From the NCBI RefSeq assembly GCF_030409335.1, contig NZ_JAUFPN010000148.1:1-64000 (forward strand): DNA of 64,000 nucleotides. The letters run 5' to 3'. Position numbers and translations under genes: made by a program. Numbering within the stretch: the stretch's first letter is position 1; each line of letters begins with the position of its first letter. The notes under the pieces were generated by a model. That model worked only from the letters and a program-made list of their open reading frames with translations. It was not told where the DNA came from and ran no database searches. Below, one piece after another: positions 53,358 to 62,073 of this stretch. This stretch comes from Paeniroseomonas aquatica (GTDB taxonomy: Bacteria > Pseudomonadota > Alphaproteobacteria > Acetobacterales > Acetobacteraceae).

Positions 53358-53995
53358 CCGGAGAAGCGCATCGGCTCCTTGTGCGGGAATTCGTAGAAGA
53401 GCCGGTCCCAGGATCCCACATGCCCGTCCGGGGCATCGTTCCACGGCGCGATCCGCCGCAGGTAGCGGTTGTGGATCTGCGGCAGCCCCCAGGGCTCCTC
53501 GCGCCGGTCCTCGGCCATGACCGCGACGATGACGAAGGGCGCGGCGCCGTGGATGCCCGCCAGGATGTCCCGCACCTCCGGCAGGATGCGCTGCGGCGCC
53601 CCCGGCTCCTCGGTCACCGCGACCTTGTAGAAATAGGCGGTGGCATGCCCGGCCGGCCGCTCCCGCAGGAATTTGTCGATGAGGTACTGCGCCTTCTCCC
53701 GGTGATCCTGGAATTTGGCCTCGAACGCCGGGTCGTTGCGGAAGTCCGGGCGGTCGAAGGGGGAGTGGAACTTGTACTCGTACAGGTGGTCGTTCAGCAG
53801 GCCGCCGTCGCCATGGACCGAAACGTTCCCGGGCTGCAGCACCCCGGCGAAGCGGTTCTCCAGCAGCCGCTTGAGCGCCTGGAGGTCGGTGACGTTCCAG
53901 TTGAAGTAATTCGAGCTGTCATGCCCAAGTATCCGGCGGATCTGGAAGCCGCCTTCGCAATCGCTGCCCAGCGAGATGTATTCGTCGTACTGCAT
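53351..53995 (-). CDS. DUF1796 papain-like cysteine peptidase family protein
   Basis: A 214-residue cytoplasmic protein. The opening EYISLGSDCEGGFQIRRIL with Cys14, followed by SNYFNWNVTDLQALKRLLENRF, matches the DUF1796 family, predicted papain-like peptidases in which the early Cys is the nucleophile. Later blocks AYFYKVAV and VAVMAEDRREEPWGLPQIHNRYLRRIAPWND supply possible His and Asp. Relatives often lie near sugar or capsule genes; none is here. No signal peptide. Enzymatic activity is a prediction only. Confidence 0.72.
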   Translation of the reverse strand: MQYDEYISLGSDCEGGFQIRRILGHDSSNYFNWNVTDLQALKRLLENRFAGVLQPGNVSVHGDGGLLNDHLYEYKFHSPFDRPDFRNDPAFEAKFQDHREKAQYLIDKFLRERPAGHATAYFYKVAVTEEPGAPQRILPEVRDILAGIHGAAPFVIVAVMAEDRREEPWGLPQIHNRYLRRIAPWNDAPDGHVGSWDRLFYEFPHKEPMRFSGY

Positions 53996-54063
53996 GCAGC
54001 GGTCCTCCGCCGCAATTCATACCACAGGCGCCTGCGGCGCCAAGCCTCGGGCCAGGCCTCGGA

Positions 54064-55242
54064 TCAGGCAGGCGGCGGCGCCGCCCGCAGCGGCAGCAGG
54101 CAGGCCAGCGCCGCCGCCGCCAGCAGCCCGGCCAGGCCCAGCACCGCCACCGCCGGCAGCCCGGCGACCAGCGGCGCCGTCACCGCCGGGGCGGCGGCCT
54201 GGGCCAGCAGGATCGGCAGCGCCAGCCGGCCCATCAGCACCGGGTAGCCGCGCGGCCCGAACAGGGCCAGCGGCACCGCGCCGCGGCTGATGGTCAGGAT
54301 GCCGTTGCTGGCGCCGTAGAGCAGCACGAAGGGCACCGCCGCCACCGGCCCCGCCAGCACCAGCGCCAGCGCCCCCAGCGGCAGCAGCGCCCCGCCCAGC
54401 CGCGCCGCGGTCAGCGGATGCGCCGCGCGGCCCAGGGTGAACTCGAGCAGCCGCCCCCCCACCTGCGAGGGCCCGAGCAGCGCCGAGGCCGCCACCGCCC
54501 CGGCCACCGACAGGCCGAGCCCGCCGAGCACCGCGATCAGGTGCACCGCGAGCGTCGCGCTGATGACCGCCCGCAGGGTGAAGAAGACCGCCAGCAGCAG
54601 GAAGCTGCGCCGCACCCAGGCCACCGGCAGCGGCGGCTCCGCCGCCTCCGGCGGGGCGGCATCCTCACTGCCCGCGGCCGCGGCACGTGGCACCAGGAGA
54701 TAGAGCGGCAGCACCACCAGCAGGTTGATGGCGGCATAGGCCAGGCAGGTGCCGCGCCAGCCGACCAGCGGCAGCAGCGCCGCGGTGAGCGGCCAGCCCA
54801 GCGTGCTGGCGAAGCCGGCCACCAGCGTCACCAGGGTGATCGCCCGCCGCGCCCCCCGGCCGTAGAGCACCCCGAGGGTGGCGAAGGCCGCCTCGTAGAG
54901 GCCCAGCGCCATGCCGAAGCCGATCACCACCCAGCCGGCGAACCAGCCCCAGAGCCCCGGCAGCACCGCCAGCAGGGCCAGGCCCGCCGCCAGGATGCCG
55001 GAGGAGGCCAGCAGCACCGGCCGGCCGCCGAGCGTCTCGATCAGTCGCCCGGTCCGCGGCGCGGCCAGGCCGGAGATCAGCAGGGCCAGGGAGAAGGCGC
55101 CATAGACCAGCGCCGGATCGGCCCCGAGGTCGGCCACCACCGCCGGGGCCACCAGCGCCGGCAGGTAGTAGGTCCCGGCCCAGGCCAGCGTCTGCGCCAC
55201 GCCGAGCAACAGGGCCACCCGGCGCGGGTCGGGCGGGGTCAT
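54064..55242 (-). CDS. MFS transporter
   Basis: A 392-residue inner-membrane carrier with about 12 hydrophobic segments. The first span reads LLLGVAQTLAWAGTYYLPALVAPAVVADLG; motif A is weak (APRTGRLIETLGGRPVLLAS). GMALGLYEAAFATLGVLYGRGARRAITLVTLVAGFASTLGWP in the middle resembles the group that carries monocarboxylates or small acids. It stands alone on the minus strand with no adjoining regulator. Substrate unknown. Confidence 0.8.
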   Translation of the reverse strand: MTPPDPRRVALLLGVAQTLAWAGTYYLPALVAPAVVADLGADPALVYGAFSLALLISGLAAPRTGRLIETLGGRPVLLASSGILAAGLALLAVLPGLWGWFAGWVVIGFGMALGLYEAAFATLGVLYGRGARRAITLVTLVAGFASTLGWPLTAALLPLVGWRGTCLAYAAINLLVVLPLYLLVPRAAAAGSEDAAPPEAAEPPLPVAWVRRSFLLLAVFFTLRAVISATLAVHLIAVLGGLGLSVAGAVAASALLGPSQVGGRLLEFTLGRAAHPLTAARLGGALLPLGALALVLAGPVAAVPFVLLYGASNGILTISRGAVPLALFGPRGYPVLMGRLALPILLAQAAAPAVTAPLVAGLPAVAVLGLAGLLAAAALACLLPLRAAPPPA

Positions 55243-55342
55243 CGGGCGGGCGGCGGCTGCGGCATCCCGGGAGTCTCGCCCAGCCCCGGCCCGCCGCCAA
55301 GGGGATGCCCGGCCGGGTCGTCCACCGGCCGGGCGCGGGGTG

Positions 55343-56026
55343 CTAGCCCTGGGTCGCCCGCTGGAGCTGCTGGGCCAGCTGCAGGTGCTGCTGCAGCGCC
55401 GGCAGGGTCTGCGCCGCCCAGGCCTTCAGCTGCGCATTATCGCCCGACTGGCTGTAGTTGCGGAACAGGTCCACCGCCTGCTGATGCGCCGCGACCTGCT
55501 GGGTGATGTAGATGCGGTCGAATTCGGCGCCGCTGACGCCCTGGAGCTGCTGCAGCAGGGCGGCATGCTGCTGGTCCAGCCCCTCGTGCTGCGGGCCGCC
55601 CTGGGCATTGGTGATGCGGCCGCTGGCGGCGGTGCCGGTCGCCTCCCGCCCCTGCGGCAGCGGCGTGGCGGCGCCGGCGCCCATGCCCGGGACCTGCTGC
55701 ATCAGCACCTGCAGCTCCTGCGTCGTCCGGCCGTGGTCGGCCACCATGGCCTGGGCGAAGTCCTTCACCTTGGCATTCTGCGACTTCTCGAGCGCCAGCC
55801 GGCTGCTGGCGGTCTCGTAGCGGTCGCTCATCGCCACCTGGCGGAGGAATTCGGGGGTGGAGGTCACCTCGGCCCGGGCGCCGGTCGAGGCCGGGGCGCC
55901 CGGCGTGGCCTGGTTCTGCCCGGTCTGGCCCTGGGCCGCCTGGGCACGCTGCTGCGCGGTCTGGGCCAGGGCCGGCGTGGCCGAGAGCAGGGCCGCCGTC
56001 GCCAGCAGGGCGAATTTGATGTTCAT
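55343..56026 (-). CDS. DUF4142 domain protein, secreted
   Basis: A 227-residue periplasmic protein with signal peptide FALLATAALLSATPALAQ, a Gln/Thr/Gly-rich linker, and a helical DUF4142 domain from about residue 48. The domain holds TPEFLRQVAMSDRYETASSRLALEKSQNAKVKDFAQAMVADHGRT, then EFDRIYITQQVAAHQQAVDLFRNYSQSGD. The ferritin-like four-helix fold is characteristic and common in envelope-stress genes of this group. GGGAGA precedes the ATG at 56026. Function unknown. Confidence 0.87.
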   Translation of the reverse strand: MNIKFALLATAALLSATPALAQTAQQRAQAAQGQTGQNQATPGAPASTGARAEVTSTPEFLRQVAMSDRYETASSRLALEKSQNAKVKDFAQAMVADHGRTTQELQVLMQQVPGMGAGAATPLPQGREATGTAASGRITNAQGGPQHEGLDQQHAALLQQLQGVSGAEFDRIYITQQVAAHQQAVDLFRNYSQSGDNAQLKAWAAQTLPALQQHLQLAQQLQRATQG

Positions 56027-56131
56027 GACGCAATCTCCCATCCCGGCCGGATCATCGGCCATGGCAAGGCAACGGCGCCGCCATGGCCGGGTTCGTCCGT
56101 CTGCCGGAAGGGTCGGTCGGGGCCGCGGCCG

Positions 56132-56395
56132 TCAGGGCAGCAGCCGCCGCAGCCGCGCGCCCTGGCGCTGGCCCCAGCCGATGATCCGGCCCTCCATCGC
56201 CGCCACCTGCGCCACCTGCTTCGGCCAGCGCGCCTCGAGCTTCCCCATGTGCCGCCGCGCCCAGGGGTACTGGTCGCGCAGCACGAAGAGCCCGAGCGCC
56301 AGGAACAGCACCCCCTGCAGGATCGGCAGCACCAGCCCGGCGACGCCCAGCACCAGCAGCCCCAGCCCCGCCACCTTGCGCTGCCAGGAGGGCAT
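56132..56395 (-). CDS. PGPGW-type small membrane protein
   Basis: An 87-residue protein with a basic start (MPSWQRKVAG), a hydrophobic region of about 35 residues that can make two spans (LGLLVLGVAGLVLPILQGVLFLALGLFVL), and a soluble tail (YPWARRHMGKLEARWP). This follows the pattern of PGPGW proteins with LPxLPG at the turn. The ATG overlaps the DNA methyltransferase stop (TGATG), so the two are coupled, yet no functional link is obvious. Confidence 0.68.
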   Translation of the reverse strand: MPSWQRKVAGLGLLVLGVAGLVLPILQGVLFLALGLFVLRDQYPWARRHMGKLEARWPKQVAQVAAMEGRIIGWGQRQGARLRRLLP

Positions 56396-57441
56396 CAGGC
56401 GGCCTGCAGCCGCGGCAGGGTCAGCTTCCGCTCGCTGGCGACGAACAGGTACTCGACATTGGTCAGCCGCCCCACGGTGCCGACCTTCACGCCCTTCGGG
56501 CTGTGGATGCCGATCTTGGCGCCGACGTAGCGGCCATAGGGGATCTCGATCACCTGCACGTGGCCGCGGGCGGCCAGCATCGCCTCCAGCGCGGCGCGGC
56601 CGAGGTAGCCCTCGTCGTTGAAGGAGACCACCAGCGTCGGGCAGCGCAGCGCCGCGACGGTGCGCGCCAGCGCCGGGCCGATGCCGGGGCGGCTGTTGAA
56701 GGCCGAGAGCCGCGTGCGGCAGTCGAGGCGCTTGTTGGCGATGCCATAGGTCTCCGGCTGGTCCCAGCGCACCAGCGTCTCCCAGACATGGTAGTTCCGG
56801 AGGTAGGAGTGCTGGTTGTAGGGCGGGTCGAGGTAGGCGAGGTCGCAGTCGAGCGTCGCCGCCACCGCCTCCGCCTCGCCGCAGAAGGCCTGGCAGGCGC
56901 CGGCCGCCGGGCGCGGCCGCAGCGCCGGCAGCCGCAGGGTCAGCGGGTTCCGGGCCCGCGCCGCCCATTGCTTCATGTAGGCCATCTGCAGCCCGGCAGT
57001 GCTGTCCACCCGGTCGGCGGCCTCGAGCAGCGAGGTCAGCAGGATCGCCTCCAGCTCCGGCTCGGCGCCCATCGCGGCGATGGCGTTGCGGATCGCCTCG
57101 GCCTTGGCGCCGTTCTCCGGCGTCAGGTAGCGGGCGGCGACGCAATAGGCCTCGGTGAACCAGCCGGCCTGGGGCGGCAGGCGCTGCAGCTCGGCCAGGA
57201 TGCGGGCGGCGGGCTCGGCCCAGCGCTCCGCGTCGGCCTGGACGTAGCAGGTGGCCAGGGTATGGGCGAAGGCGTTGTGGTCGTTCGCCAGCACCCGGTA
57301 GCCGGCGCCCTTCAGCGCATGGCCGACCCGGGCGGTGCCGGAGAAGAGGTCGGCGACGGTCGCCCCCGGCGGCGCGGCGGCGCCGATCGTCGAGAGGATA
57401 TGGGTCAGCAGGGCGCGCTTGCTGCCGATGTACTTGATCAC
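56395..57441 (-). CDS. D12-class DNA adenine N6-methyltransferase, solitary
   Basis: A 348-residue DNA methyltransferase resembling COG3392. Motif X is IKYIGSKRALLTHI, motif I is FSGTARVG (33-40), and motif IV is DPPY (205-208) followed by NQHSYLRNYHVWETLVRWD. These motifs and their order define an adenine-N6 enzyme of the Dam/D12 group. No restriction nuclease, specificity subunit or BREX/DISARM-type gene is adjacent, so it looks solitary, with possible roles in regulation or protection. The target sequence is not readable. Coupled to a PGPGW protein gene. Confidence 0.85.
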   Translation of the reverse strand: MIKYIGSKRALLTHILSTIGAAAPPGATVADLFSGTARVGHALKGAGYRVLANDHNAFAHTLATCYVQADAERWAEPAARILAELQRLPPQAGWFTEAYCVAARYLTPENGAKAEAIRNAIAAMGAEPELEAILLTSLLEAADRVDSTAGLQMAYMKQWAARARNPLTLRLPALRPRPAAGACQAFCGEAEAVAATLDCDLAYLDPPYNQHSYLRNYHVWETLVRWDQPETYGIANKRLDCRTRLSAFNSRPGIGPALARTVAALRCPTLVVSFNDEGYLGRAALEAMLAARGHVQVIEIPYGRYVGAKIGIHSPKGVKVGTVGRLTNVEYLFVASERKLTLPRLQAA

Positions 57442-57473
57442 CGACGGCGCGCCCCCTGCTTCAGACCCCCGCG

Positions 57474-58865
57474 CTAGATGTGCAGCGCCCGGCCGCCGAC
57501 ACCGAGCGCCGCTTCCTTCACCGCCTCGTTCAGGGTCGGGTGGGCGTGGCAGGTCCGCGCCACGTCCTCGGCGCTGGCGCCGAACTCGATGGCCAGCGCG
57601 ATCTCGGCGATCAGCGTGCCGGCATCGGGGCCGATGATATGCGCGCCCAGCACCTTGTCCGACTTGGCATCGGCCAGGATTTTCACGAAGCCGTCCGTCT
57701 CCTCCATGGCGCGGGCGCGGCCATTGGCAGTGAAGGGGAATTTGCCCGACTTGTAGGCGACGCCCTGGGCCTTCAGCTCCTCCTCCGTGGCGCCGACCGA
57801 GGCGATCTCGGGCCAGGTATAGACCACGCCGGGGATGGCGCCGTAGTTCACGTGGCCGGCCTGGCCGACCAGGATCTCCGCCAGCGCGACGCCCTCGTCC
57901 TCGGCCTTGTGGGCCAGCATGGCGCCGGCGATGCAGTCGCCGATGGCGTAGATGCCGGGGACGTTGGTGGCGAAGTGGGCGTCGGTCCTGACCCGGCCGC
58001 GCTCGTCCAGCGCGACGCCCAGCTCGGCCAGGCCGAGGCCCTCGACATAGGGGCGGCGGCCGATCGCCAGCAGCACCACGTCCGCCTTGATTTCCTCGGC
58101 GGCGCCGCCGGCGGCGGGCTCCACCGTGAGGGTGACGCCCTCGGCGCCGACCGCGGCGGCGGTGACCTTCGACTTCAGCTTGAACTTCAGCCCCTGCTTC
58201 GTCAGCACCCGCTCGGTCTGCCGGGCGATCTCGGCATCCATGCCGGGGACCAGGCGGTCGAGGAACTCGATCACCGTCACCTCGGCGCCGAGCCGGTGCC
58301 AGACCGAGCCGAGCTCGAGGCCGATGACGCCGCCGCCGATGACCACGAGATGGCCGGGGACCTGGTCCAGCTCCAGCGCGCCGGTGGAGGTGACGATGCG
58401 CGCCTCGTCGACCTCGACGCCGGGCAGCGGGGTGCTGTCGCTGCCCGTCGCGATCACGATGTTCTTCGTCTCATGGGTCTCGCCGGCGACCTCGACCTTG
58501 CCGGGCGCCACGATCTTCCCGGCGCCCTTCAGCCAGGTGACCTTGTTCTTCTTGAAGAGGAACTCGACGCCCTTGGTATTGGCCGCGACCACCTCGCCCT
58601 TGCGGGCCTGCATGCGGGCGAGATCGAGCTTGACGCCATCGACCAGCACGCCGTGCACCGCCAGCTTGTGGGTCGCCTCCTCGAAATGCTCGCTGGATTG
58701 CAGCAGCGCCTTCGAGGGGATGCAGCCGACGTTCAGGCAGGTGCCGCCGAGGGTGGCGCGCTTCTCGACGCAGGCGACCTTCAGCCCGAGCTGGGCGGCG
58801 CGGATGGCGCAGACATAGCCGCCGGGGCCGGAGCCGATGACGATGAGGTCGAAGCTGTCGGGCAT
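57474..58865 (-). CDS. lpdA: Dihydrolipoyl dehydrogenase
   Basis: This FAD enzyme reoxidises dihydrolipoyl groups of 2-oxoacid dehydrogenase complexes or the glycine cleavage system. The 463-residue protein has GSGPGG for FAD, the redox pair C43-C48 in [28 protein letters not shown] for NAD, and the C-terminal catalytic H442/E447 (HPTLNE). No E1/E2 genes are in the window, but alphaproteobacteria often carry lpd after odhAB. The next gene upstream is a sensor kinase, and a hairpin lies between them. Confidence 0.95.
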   Translation of the reverse strand: MPDSFDLIVIGSGPGGYVCAIRAAQLGLKVACVEKRATLGGTCLNVGCIPSKALLQSSEHFEEATHKLAVHGVLVDGVKLDLARMQARKGEVVAANTKGVEFLFKKNKVTWLKGAGKIVAPGKVEVAGETHETKNIVIATGSDSTPLPGVEVDEARIVTSTGALELDQVPGHLVVIGGGVIGLELGSVWHRLGAEVTVIEFLDRLVPGMDAEIARQTERVLTKQGLKFKLKSKVTAAAVGAEGVTLTVEPAAGGAAEEIKADVVLLAIGRRPYVEGLGLAELGVALDERGRVRTDAHFATNVPGIYAIGDCIAGAMLAHKAEDEGVALAEILVGQAGHVNYGAIPGVVYTWPEIASVGATEEELKAQGVAYKSGKFPFTANGRARAMEETDGFVKILADAKSDKVLGAHIIGPDAGTLIAEIALAIEFGASAEDVARTCHAHPTLNEAVKEAALGVGGRALHI

Positions 58866-58910
58866 GAAGGCTCCTCAGGGGTAGGGCGGCCGGGAAATCG
58901 GCGGGAAACT

Positions 58911-58944
58911 GGCCCCTGGCGATGGCGAAGGCAAGCCTGGGGCC
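58911..58944 (-). terminator. Hairpin between sensor kinase and lpdA
   Basis: GGCCCC-T-GGC pairs with GCC-T-GGGGCC around a 14-base loop, giving nine pairs with one T-T mismatch. On the minus strand it lies after the kinase stop and is followed by AGTTTCCC. It may end the kinase transcript ahead of lpdA. Confidence 0.35.
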
Positions 58945-58959
58945 GGACTCCGGCGGGGG

Positions 58960-60102
58960 TCAGGCGGCGGCGGCGGTCTCCCGGCGGAAGGCGATGAGGA
59001 CCCGCGTCCCCTCGCCCGGCCGGGACTCGACGGTGAAGCTGGCCCTGGCGTTCTGCCGCAGCGACTGCACGATCATGGCGCTGAGCTTGCCGCGGCGCGG
59101 CCATTCGGCGCCCGCGGGCAGGCCGATGCCGTCGTCGGCGACGGTGAGGCGGCAGCCCTCCCCGTCCGAGAGGCTGTGCAGCGTGATGGTCCCGCCCTGC
59201 CGCTCCCGCCCCAGGCCGGGGAAGGCGTGCTTCAGCGCATTGGTCAGCAACTCGTTGACCACCAGCCCGGTCGGCATGGCGACGTTCACCGAGACCGGAT
59301 AGGAATCGACCTTCAGGTCCAGCCGGATGCCCTCGACCGCATGCGAGCGCATGACCGAGGAGGCGATGTCGCTGAGGTAGCTGCCGAGGTCGATGGTGCT
59401 GACCTGGCCCGCCGCCGCCCGGCTGCCGTCGCGGTCGCTGTCCGAGAGCAGGCCGTAAAGGATCTGGATCGCCTCGATCCGCCCGGCCAGACGGTCGAAA
59501 GGGGCGGGGTCCATGCCGCCCTGGGCGTTGCGCGCCTCGATCCGGATCAGCGCCGCAATCATCTGCAGGTTGTTCTTCACGCGGTGCTGGATCTCCTGCA
59601 ACTGCAGGTCCTTCTCCCGCAGCCGGTCGGCGAGCTCCTGCTTCAGGTCCGGCGCATGGGCGCCGATGTCGACCAGCACCGCCATGCGATAGGCGGGCAC
59701 GCCCTCGTCGTCCTCGATCAGGTTGGCATAGGCATCGACCAGCGCCGGCCCGCCCTCCGGGCGGTTCATGCGGAAGGTGCCGATGCGGTCCTGCCCGGCG
59801 GGGATGGCCTCCCCGAGCGACCGCGGCGCCGGGACGTCCTGCTCCTCCCCGGCCAGCAGCGTCCAGGGCTTGCCCGACAGCCCCTTGGCGGCGAGGCCCG
59901 AGACCTGCTCGAATTCCGGATTGGCATAGACGATGTGCTCACCGCCCGCCCCGGCCGGCGCGGGCGGGATCTCGGCGACGGCGATGGCGATCGGCACCTG
60001 GTCGAGGAAGCGGCGGAAACGCTCGTTGTCGAGCGCGCCGGCGAGGTCGGCCGTGGCGAGCAGTGCCTCGACCTGGCTCGCGGTCCCGTTGTCTTCGGTC
60101 AT
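58960..60102 (-). CDS. PAS sensor histidine kinase, HWE/HisKA_2 type
   Basis: A 380-residue cytoplasmic kinase. Residues about 28-150 are a PAS domain (FLDQVPIAIAVAEIP, IVYANPEFEQVSGLAAKGLSG, RMAVLVDIG). The HisKA_2 dimerisation helix holds the phospho-acceptor H173 in EIQHRVKNNLQMI. The ATPase domain has NELLTNALKHAFP and VADDGIGLP. This family dominates alphaproteobacterial general stress and light signalling. No response regulator is adjacent, so it is an orphan kinase here. The ATG at 60102 is chosen; the open frame extends to 60144. Confidence 0.88.
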   Translation of the reverse strand: MTEDNGTASQVEALLATADLAGALDNERFRRFLDQVPIAIAVAEIPPAPAGAGGEHIVYANPEFEQVSGLAAKGLSGKPWTLLAGEEQDVPAPRSLGEAIPAGQDRIGTFRMNRPEGGPALVDAYANLIEDDEGVPAYRMAVLVDIGAHAPDLKQELADRLREKDLQLQEIQHRVKNNLQMIAALIRIEARNAQGGMDPAPFDRLAGRIEAIQILYGLLSDSDRDGSRAAAGQVSTIDLGSYLSDIASSVMRSHAVEGIRLDLKVDSYPVSVNVAMPTGLVVNELLTNALKHAFPGLGRERQGGTITLHSLSDGEGCRLTVADDGIGLPAGAEWPRRGKLSAMIVQSLRQNARASFTVESRPGEGTRVLIAFRRETAAAA

Positions 60103-60332
60103 GCCGGATGCTGTGCCCCCAGGGGATGGTCGCCACCGAATCAATACGGCGCGACCTCCCGGGCCGCGACGATAGGCGTTTTGGCCGCCCGGCGCATGCG
60201 GTTGTTCGCCGGGCGCCCGGCGACGCCGGCGACGGTGCCATGCCGTACCGACAGCGGCCGCCCGCTGGCCTATGGGGGCAGGACGGGTCCGGCCCCCCTC
60301 GGCGCCGGCCGAGGCGCATCCGGAGCATGCCC

Positions 60333-60425
60333 ATGGTGACCGCCCTGCTCATCGTCGTGGTGCTCGTGGTGGCCGTCGGCCGCCTCTGGTGGTCGCTCGA
60401 GACCGACCGCGACCTCGATCTCTAG
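60333..60425 (+). CDS. Possible 30-residue single-span membrane peptide
   Basis: The reading frame encodes VTALLIVVVLVVAVGRLWW as a single membrane segment followed by SLETDRDLDL. GGAG at 60322-60325 is 7 bases ahead of the ATG at 60333; another ATG at 60327 is too close to it. The all-hydrophobic core with an acidic tail is not expected by chance, but the short length leaves doubt. Surrounding 230 bp have no other gene. Confidence 0.4.
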   Translation: MVTALLIVVVLVVAVGRLWWSLETDRDLDL

Positions 60426-60584
60426 CCGGCCCCTCCCGGGCGCGGGACCGGCGCCGCCACGGCGGCGATGACGAAGGGGATGGACCAGGGGGGGTGTGCG
60501 TGCTGCATGATGCGGCGAGGCCGACGAGGCCACCGACCGCGGCGGCAAGCCCGGCGGCACGACCACCGGGAGAGTCCAGAAGGC

Positions 60585-61556
60585 ATGCAGACCATCACCC
60601 GCCGCGGGGCGCTGACTTTGGCCGTCGCCGGCCTCGCCGCCCCCGCGCTCGCCCAGCCCCGCTACCCCGACCGGCCGATCCGGCTGGTCATCCCCTGGCC
60701 GGCCGGCGGCTCGGCCGATTCCCAGCTCCGCTCCATGGGCGAGATCGCCGGCCGCGCGCTCGGCCAGCCGGTGGTGGTGGAGAACAAGCCGGGGGCCGGC
60801 GGGACGCTGGGGCCGATGACGGTCGCGCAGCAGTCCCGGCCGGACGGCTATACCCTGACCCAGATGCACCTCTCGGTGCTGCGGCGGCCCTTCATGATGA
60901 AGACGCCGCTGTGGGACCCGATCGGCGACTTCACCCATATCATCGGCCTGACCGGCTGGCTCTTCGGCACCGCCATCAAGGCCGACAGCCGCTTCGAGAC
61001 CTGGCCGCAGATGATCGCCTATGCCCGCGCCAACCCGGGCCGGCTGACCTATTCGACCAGCGGCATCGGCACCACCAACCACCTGGCGATGGAGACCATC
61101 CAGGAGCTGGAGAAGATCGAGCTGACGCACGTGCCCTTCCGCGGCTCGAACGAGGGCGTCACCGCGGCGCTGGCGGGCCAGGTGGACATGGTCTGCGACA
61201 GCAGCGCCTGGGCGCCCTTCGTCGAGGCCGGCACCATGCGCGCGCTCTCGGTCTGGACCGCCGAGCGGGCGGCGCGCTTCCCGAACGTGCCGACCCTGAA
61301 GGAGCTGGGCTACGACATGGAAGTCACCTCGCCCTACGGCGTCAGCGGACCGAAGGGCATGGACCCGGGCGTGGTGCGGGTGCTGCACGACGCCTGCAAG
61401 GCGGCGCTGTTCGACGCCGAGAACATCCGCATCCGCGGCCAGTTCGACATGCCCCTGGTCTACCGCGACACCGAGGACTACCGCGCCTTCCTGGTCCAGC
61501 GGGTCGAGTACGAGCGGGCCATGGTGAAGCGGCTGAACCTGTCGCTCGACGGCTAA
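60585..61556 (+). CDS. Bug/TctC family tripartite tricarboxylate transporter receptor
   Basis: A 323-residue periplasmic solute-binding protein, the second of its family in the window. Signal peptide RRGALTLAVAGLAAPALAQ, then YPDRPIRLVIPWPAGGSADSQLRSM, VVENKPGAGGTLGPM, the central HVPFRGSNEGVTAALAGQVDMVCD and PNVPTLKELGYDM. Only about moderate similarity to the receptor at 20.6 kb is visible, so it probably binds another ligand. No tctAB genes nearby. The ATG at 60585 gives a standard Bug start. Its stop is 14 bp before the 10-bp repeat array. Confidence 0.9.
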   Translation: MQTITRRGALTLAVAGLAAPALAQPRYPDRPIRLVIPWPAGGSADSQLRSMGEIAGRALGQPVVVENKPGAGGTLGPMTVAQQSRPDGYTLTQMHLSVLRRPFMMKTPLWDPIGDFTHIIGLTGWLFGTAIKADSRFETWPQMIAYARANPGRLTYSTSGIGTTNHLAMETIQELEKIELTHVPFRGSNEGVTAALAGQVDMVCDSSAWAPFVEAGTMRALSVWTAERAARFPNVPTLKELGYDMEVTSPYGVSGPKGMDPGVVRVLHDACKAALFDAENIRIRGQFDMPLVYRDTEDYRAFLVQRVEYERAMVKRLNLSLDG

Positions 61557-61570
61557 GGGCCGGCGCCCCG

Positions 61571-61630
61571 CTCAAACCCGCTCAATTCCCCTCAATTCGG
61601 TAAAATTCCGCTCAAAACGGCTCAATTGGC
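61571..61630. repeat. Six 10-bp repeats in exact 10-bp phase
   Basis: Units begin at 61571, 61581, 61591, 61601, 61611 and 61621. Five start with CTCAA and one with TAAAA; positions 6-10 vary around ATTCG, TTCCC, AACGG. The phase equals one DNA turn, so all units face the same side of the helix. Two inverted copies of the core (TTGAGGGG) follow at 61680 and 61688. Confidence 0.8.
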
Positions 61631-61705
61631 CCTGCTTAAGTCTCTGAAATCACTGCAAGGAGACGCGGAAATTTTAGAATTGAGGGGTTGAGGGGGACCT
61701 GCCGC

Positions 61706-61726
61706 GCCGGCGGCACCGCCGCCGGC
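61706..61726. terminator. GC-rich hairpin beside the displaced oxidoreductase end
   Basis: GCCGGCGGC and GCCGCCGGC form a perfect 9-bp stem with loop ACC. On the minus strand it lies after the remnant stop at 61746. The palindrome GGATTATAATCC (61731-61742) lies between them. It may have been the oxidoreductase terminator before the island came in. Confidence 0.4.
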
Positions 61727-61745
61727 ACCAGGATTATAATCCCAA

Positions 61746-61829
61746 CTACGCCGCCAAGTCCAGCCGCGTCCGCCGCGCCTCCCCGGCGGCCGCGGCGCAG
61801 CCGGGCGGGAAAAGCCGCGCAGCCCATGC
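61746..61829 (-). pseudogene. Displaced 3' remnant of the FAD-dependent oxidoreductase gene
   Basis: Translated on the minus strand the 84 bases give 27 residues and a TAG: AWAARLFPPGC, then AAAAG, E, ARRTRLDLAA. The intact gene at 63543 ends AWALRLAPAGF, AAAAG, IAPLARLV, ARRTRLDLAA. So eight codons (IAPLARLV) are replaced by one (E) here, and the last 33 bases before the final stop base are identical. Upstream of Ala-Trp the likeness stops. This is a broken copy of the gene end, on the far side of the low-GC island. Confidence 0.8.
61747..61779. repeat. 33-bp direct repeat, left copy (att-like)
   Basis: Identical over 33 bases to 63544-63576. It consists of the last codons of the oxidoreductase gene up to the second base of the stop. 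GATTATAA occurs outside both copies (61732 and 63531 region). Position at a gene 3' end is typical for phage or island attachment sites. Confidence 0.75.
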
Positions 61830-62073
61830 TTGCCGTTGGCGAGAATGAATCGGTGAAACAGGCGGTCATGCGGTTTTGGGAGCTACCGAACGAGTATCTT
61901 AGCCGCGAGCCTACCGGACATCGCCGCCAAAAGGGTGACCTGTGAATGGAAGACAGCGACACTGCTAATATTGAGCACCGATCAAGATAGGATATGAAAA
62001 TTCTGTTTTTTATGGTGTGTGATCTCAATTCAAAATGATTTAGGAACGGCCGCAGTGGGTGAAAAGCGGTCCT
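61830..62073. other. Low-GC non-coding stretch at the left of the island
   Basis: No gene is supported in these 244 bases. The plus strand can be read as SVKQAVMRFWELPNEYLSREPTG up to a stop at 61945, which may be a relic, but it has no start of its own and I recognise no family. The base composition is clearly lower in GC than the surroundings, marking the island. Confidence 0.4.

Noticed and set aside
60103-60332. Frames upstream of the micropeptide as a larger protein
   Set aside because: The longer frame is Arg/Pro-rich antisense sequence over the sensor kinase start; only the last 30 codons look protein-like.
61571-61630. CRISPR-like array
   Set aside because: Units are 10 bp with no spacers; far too short and lacking cas genes.
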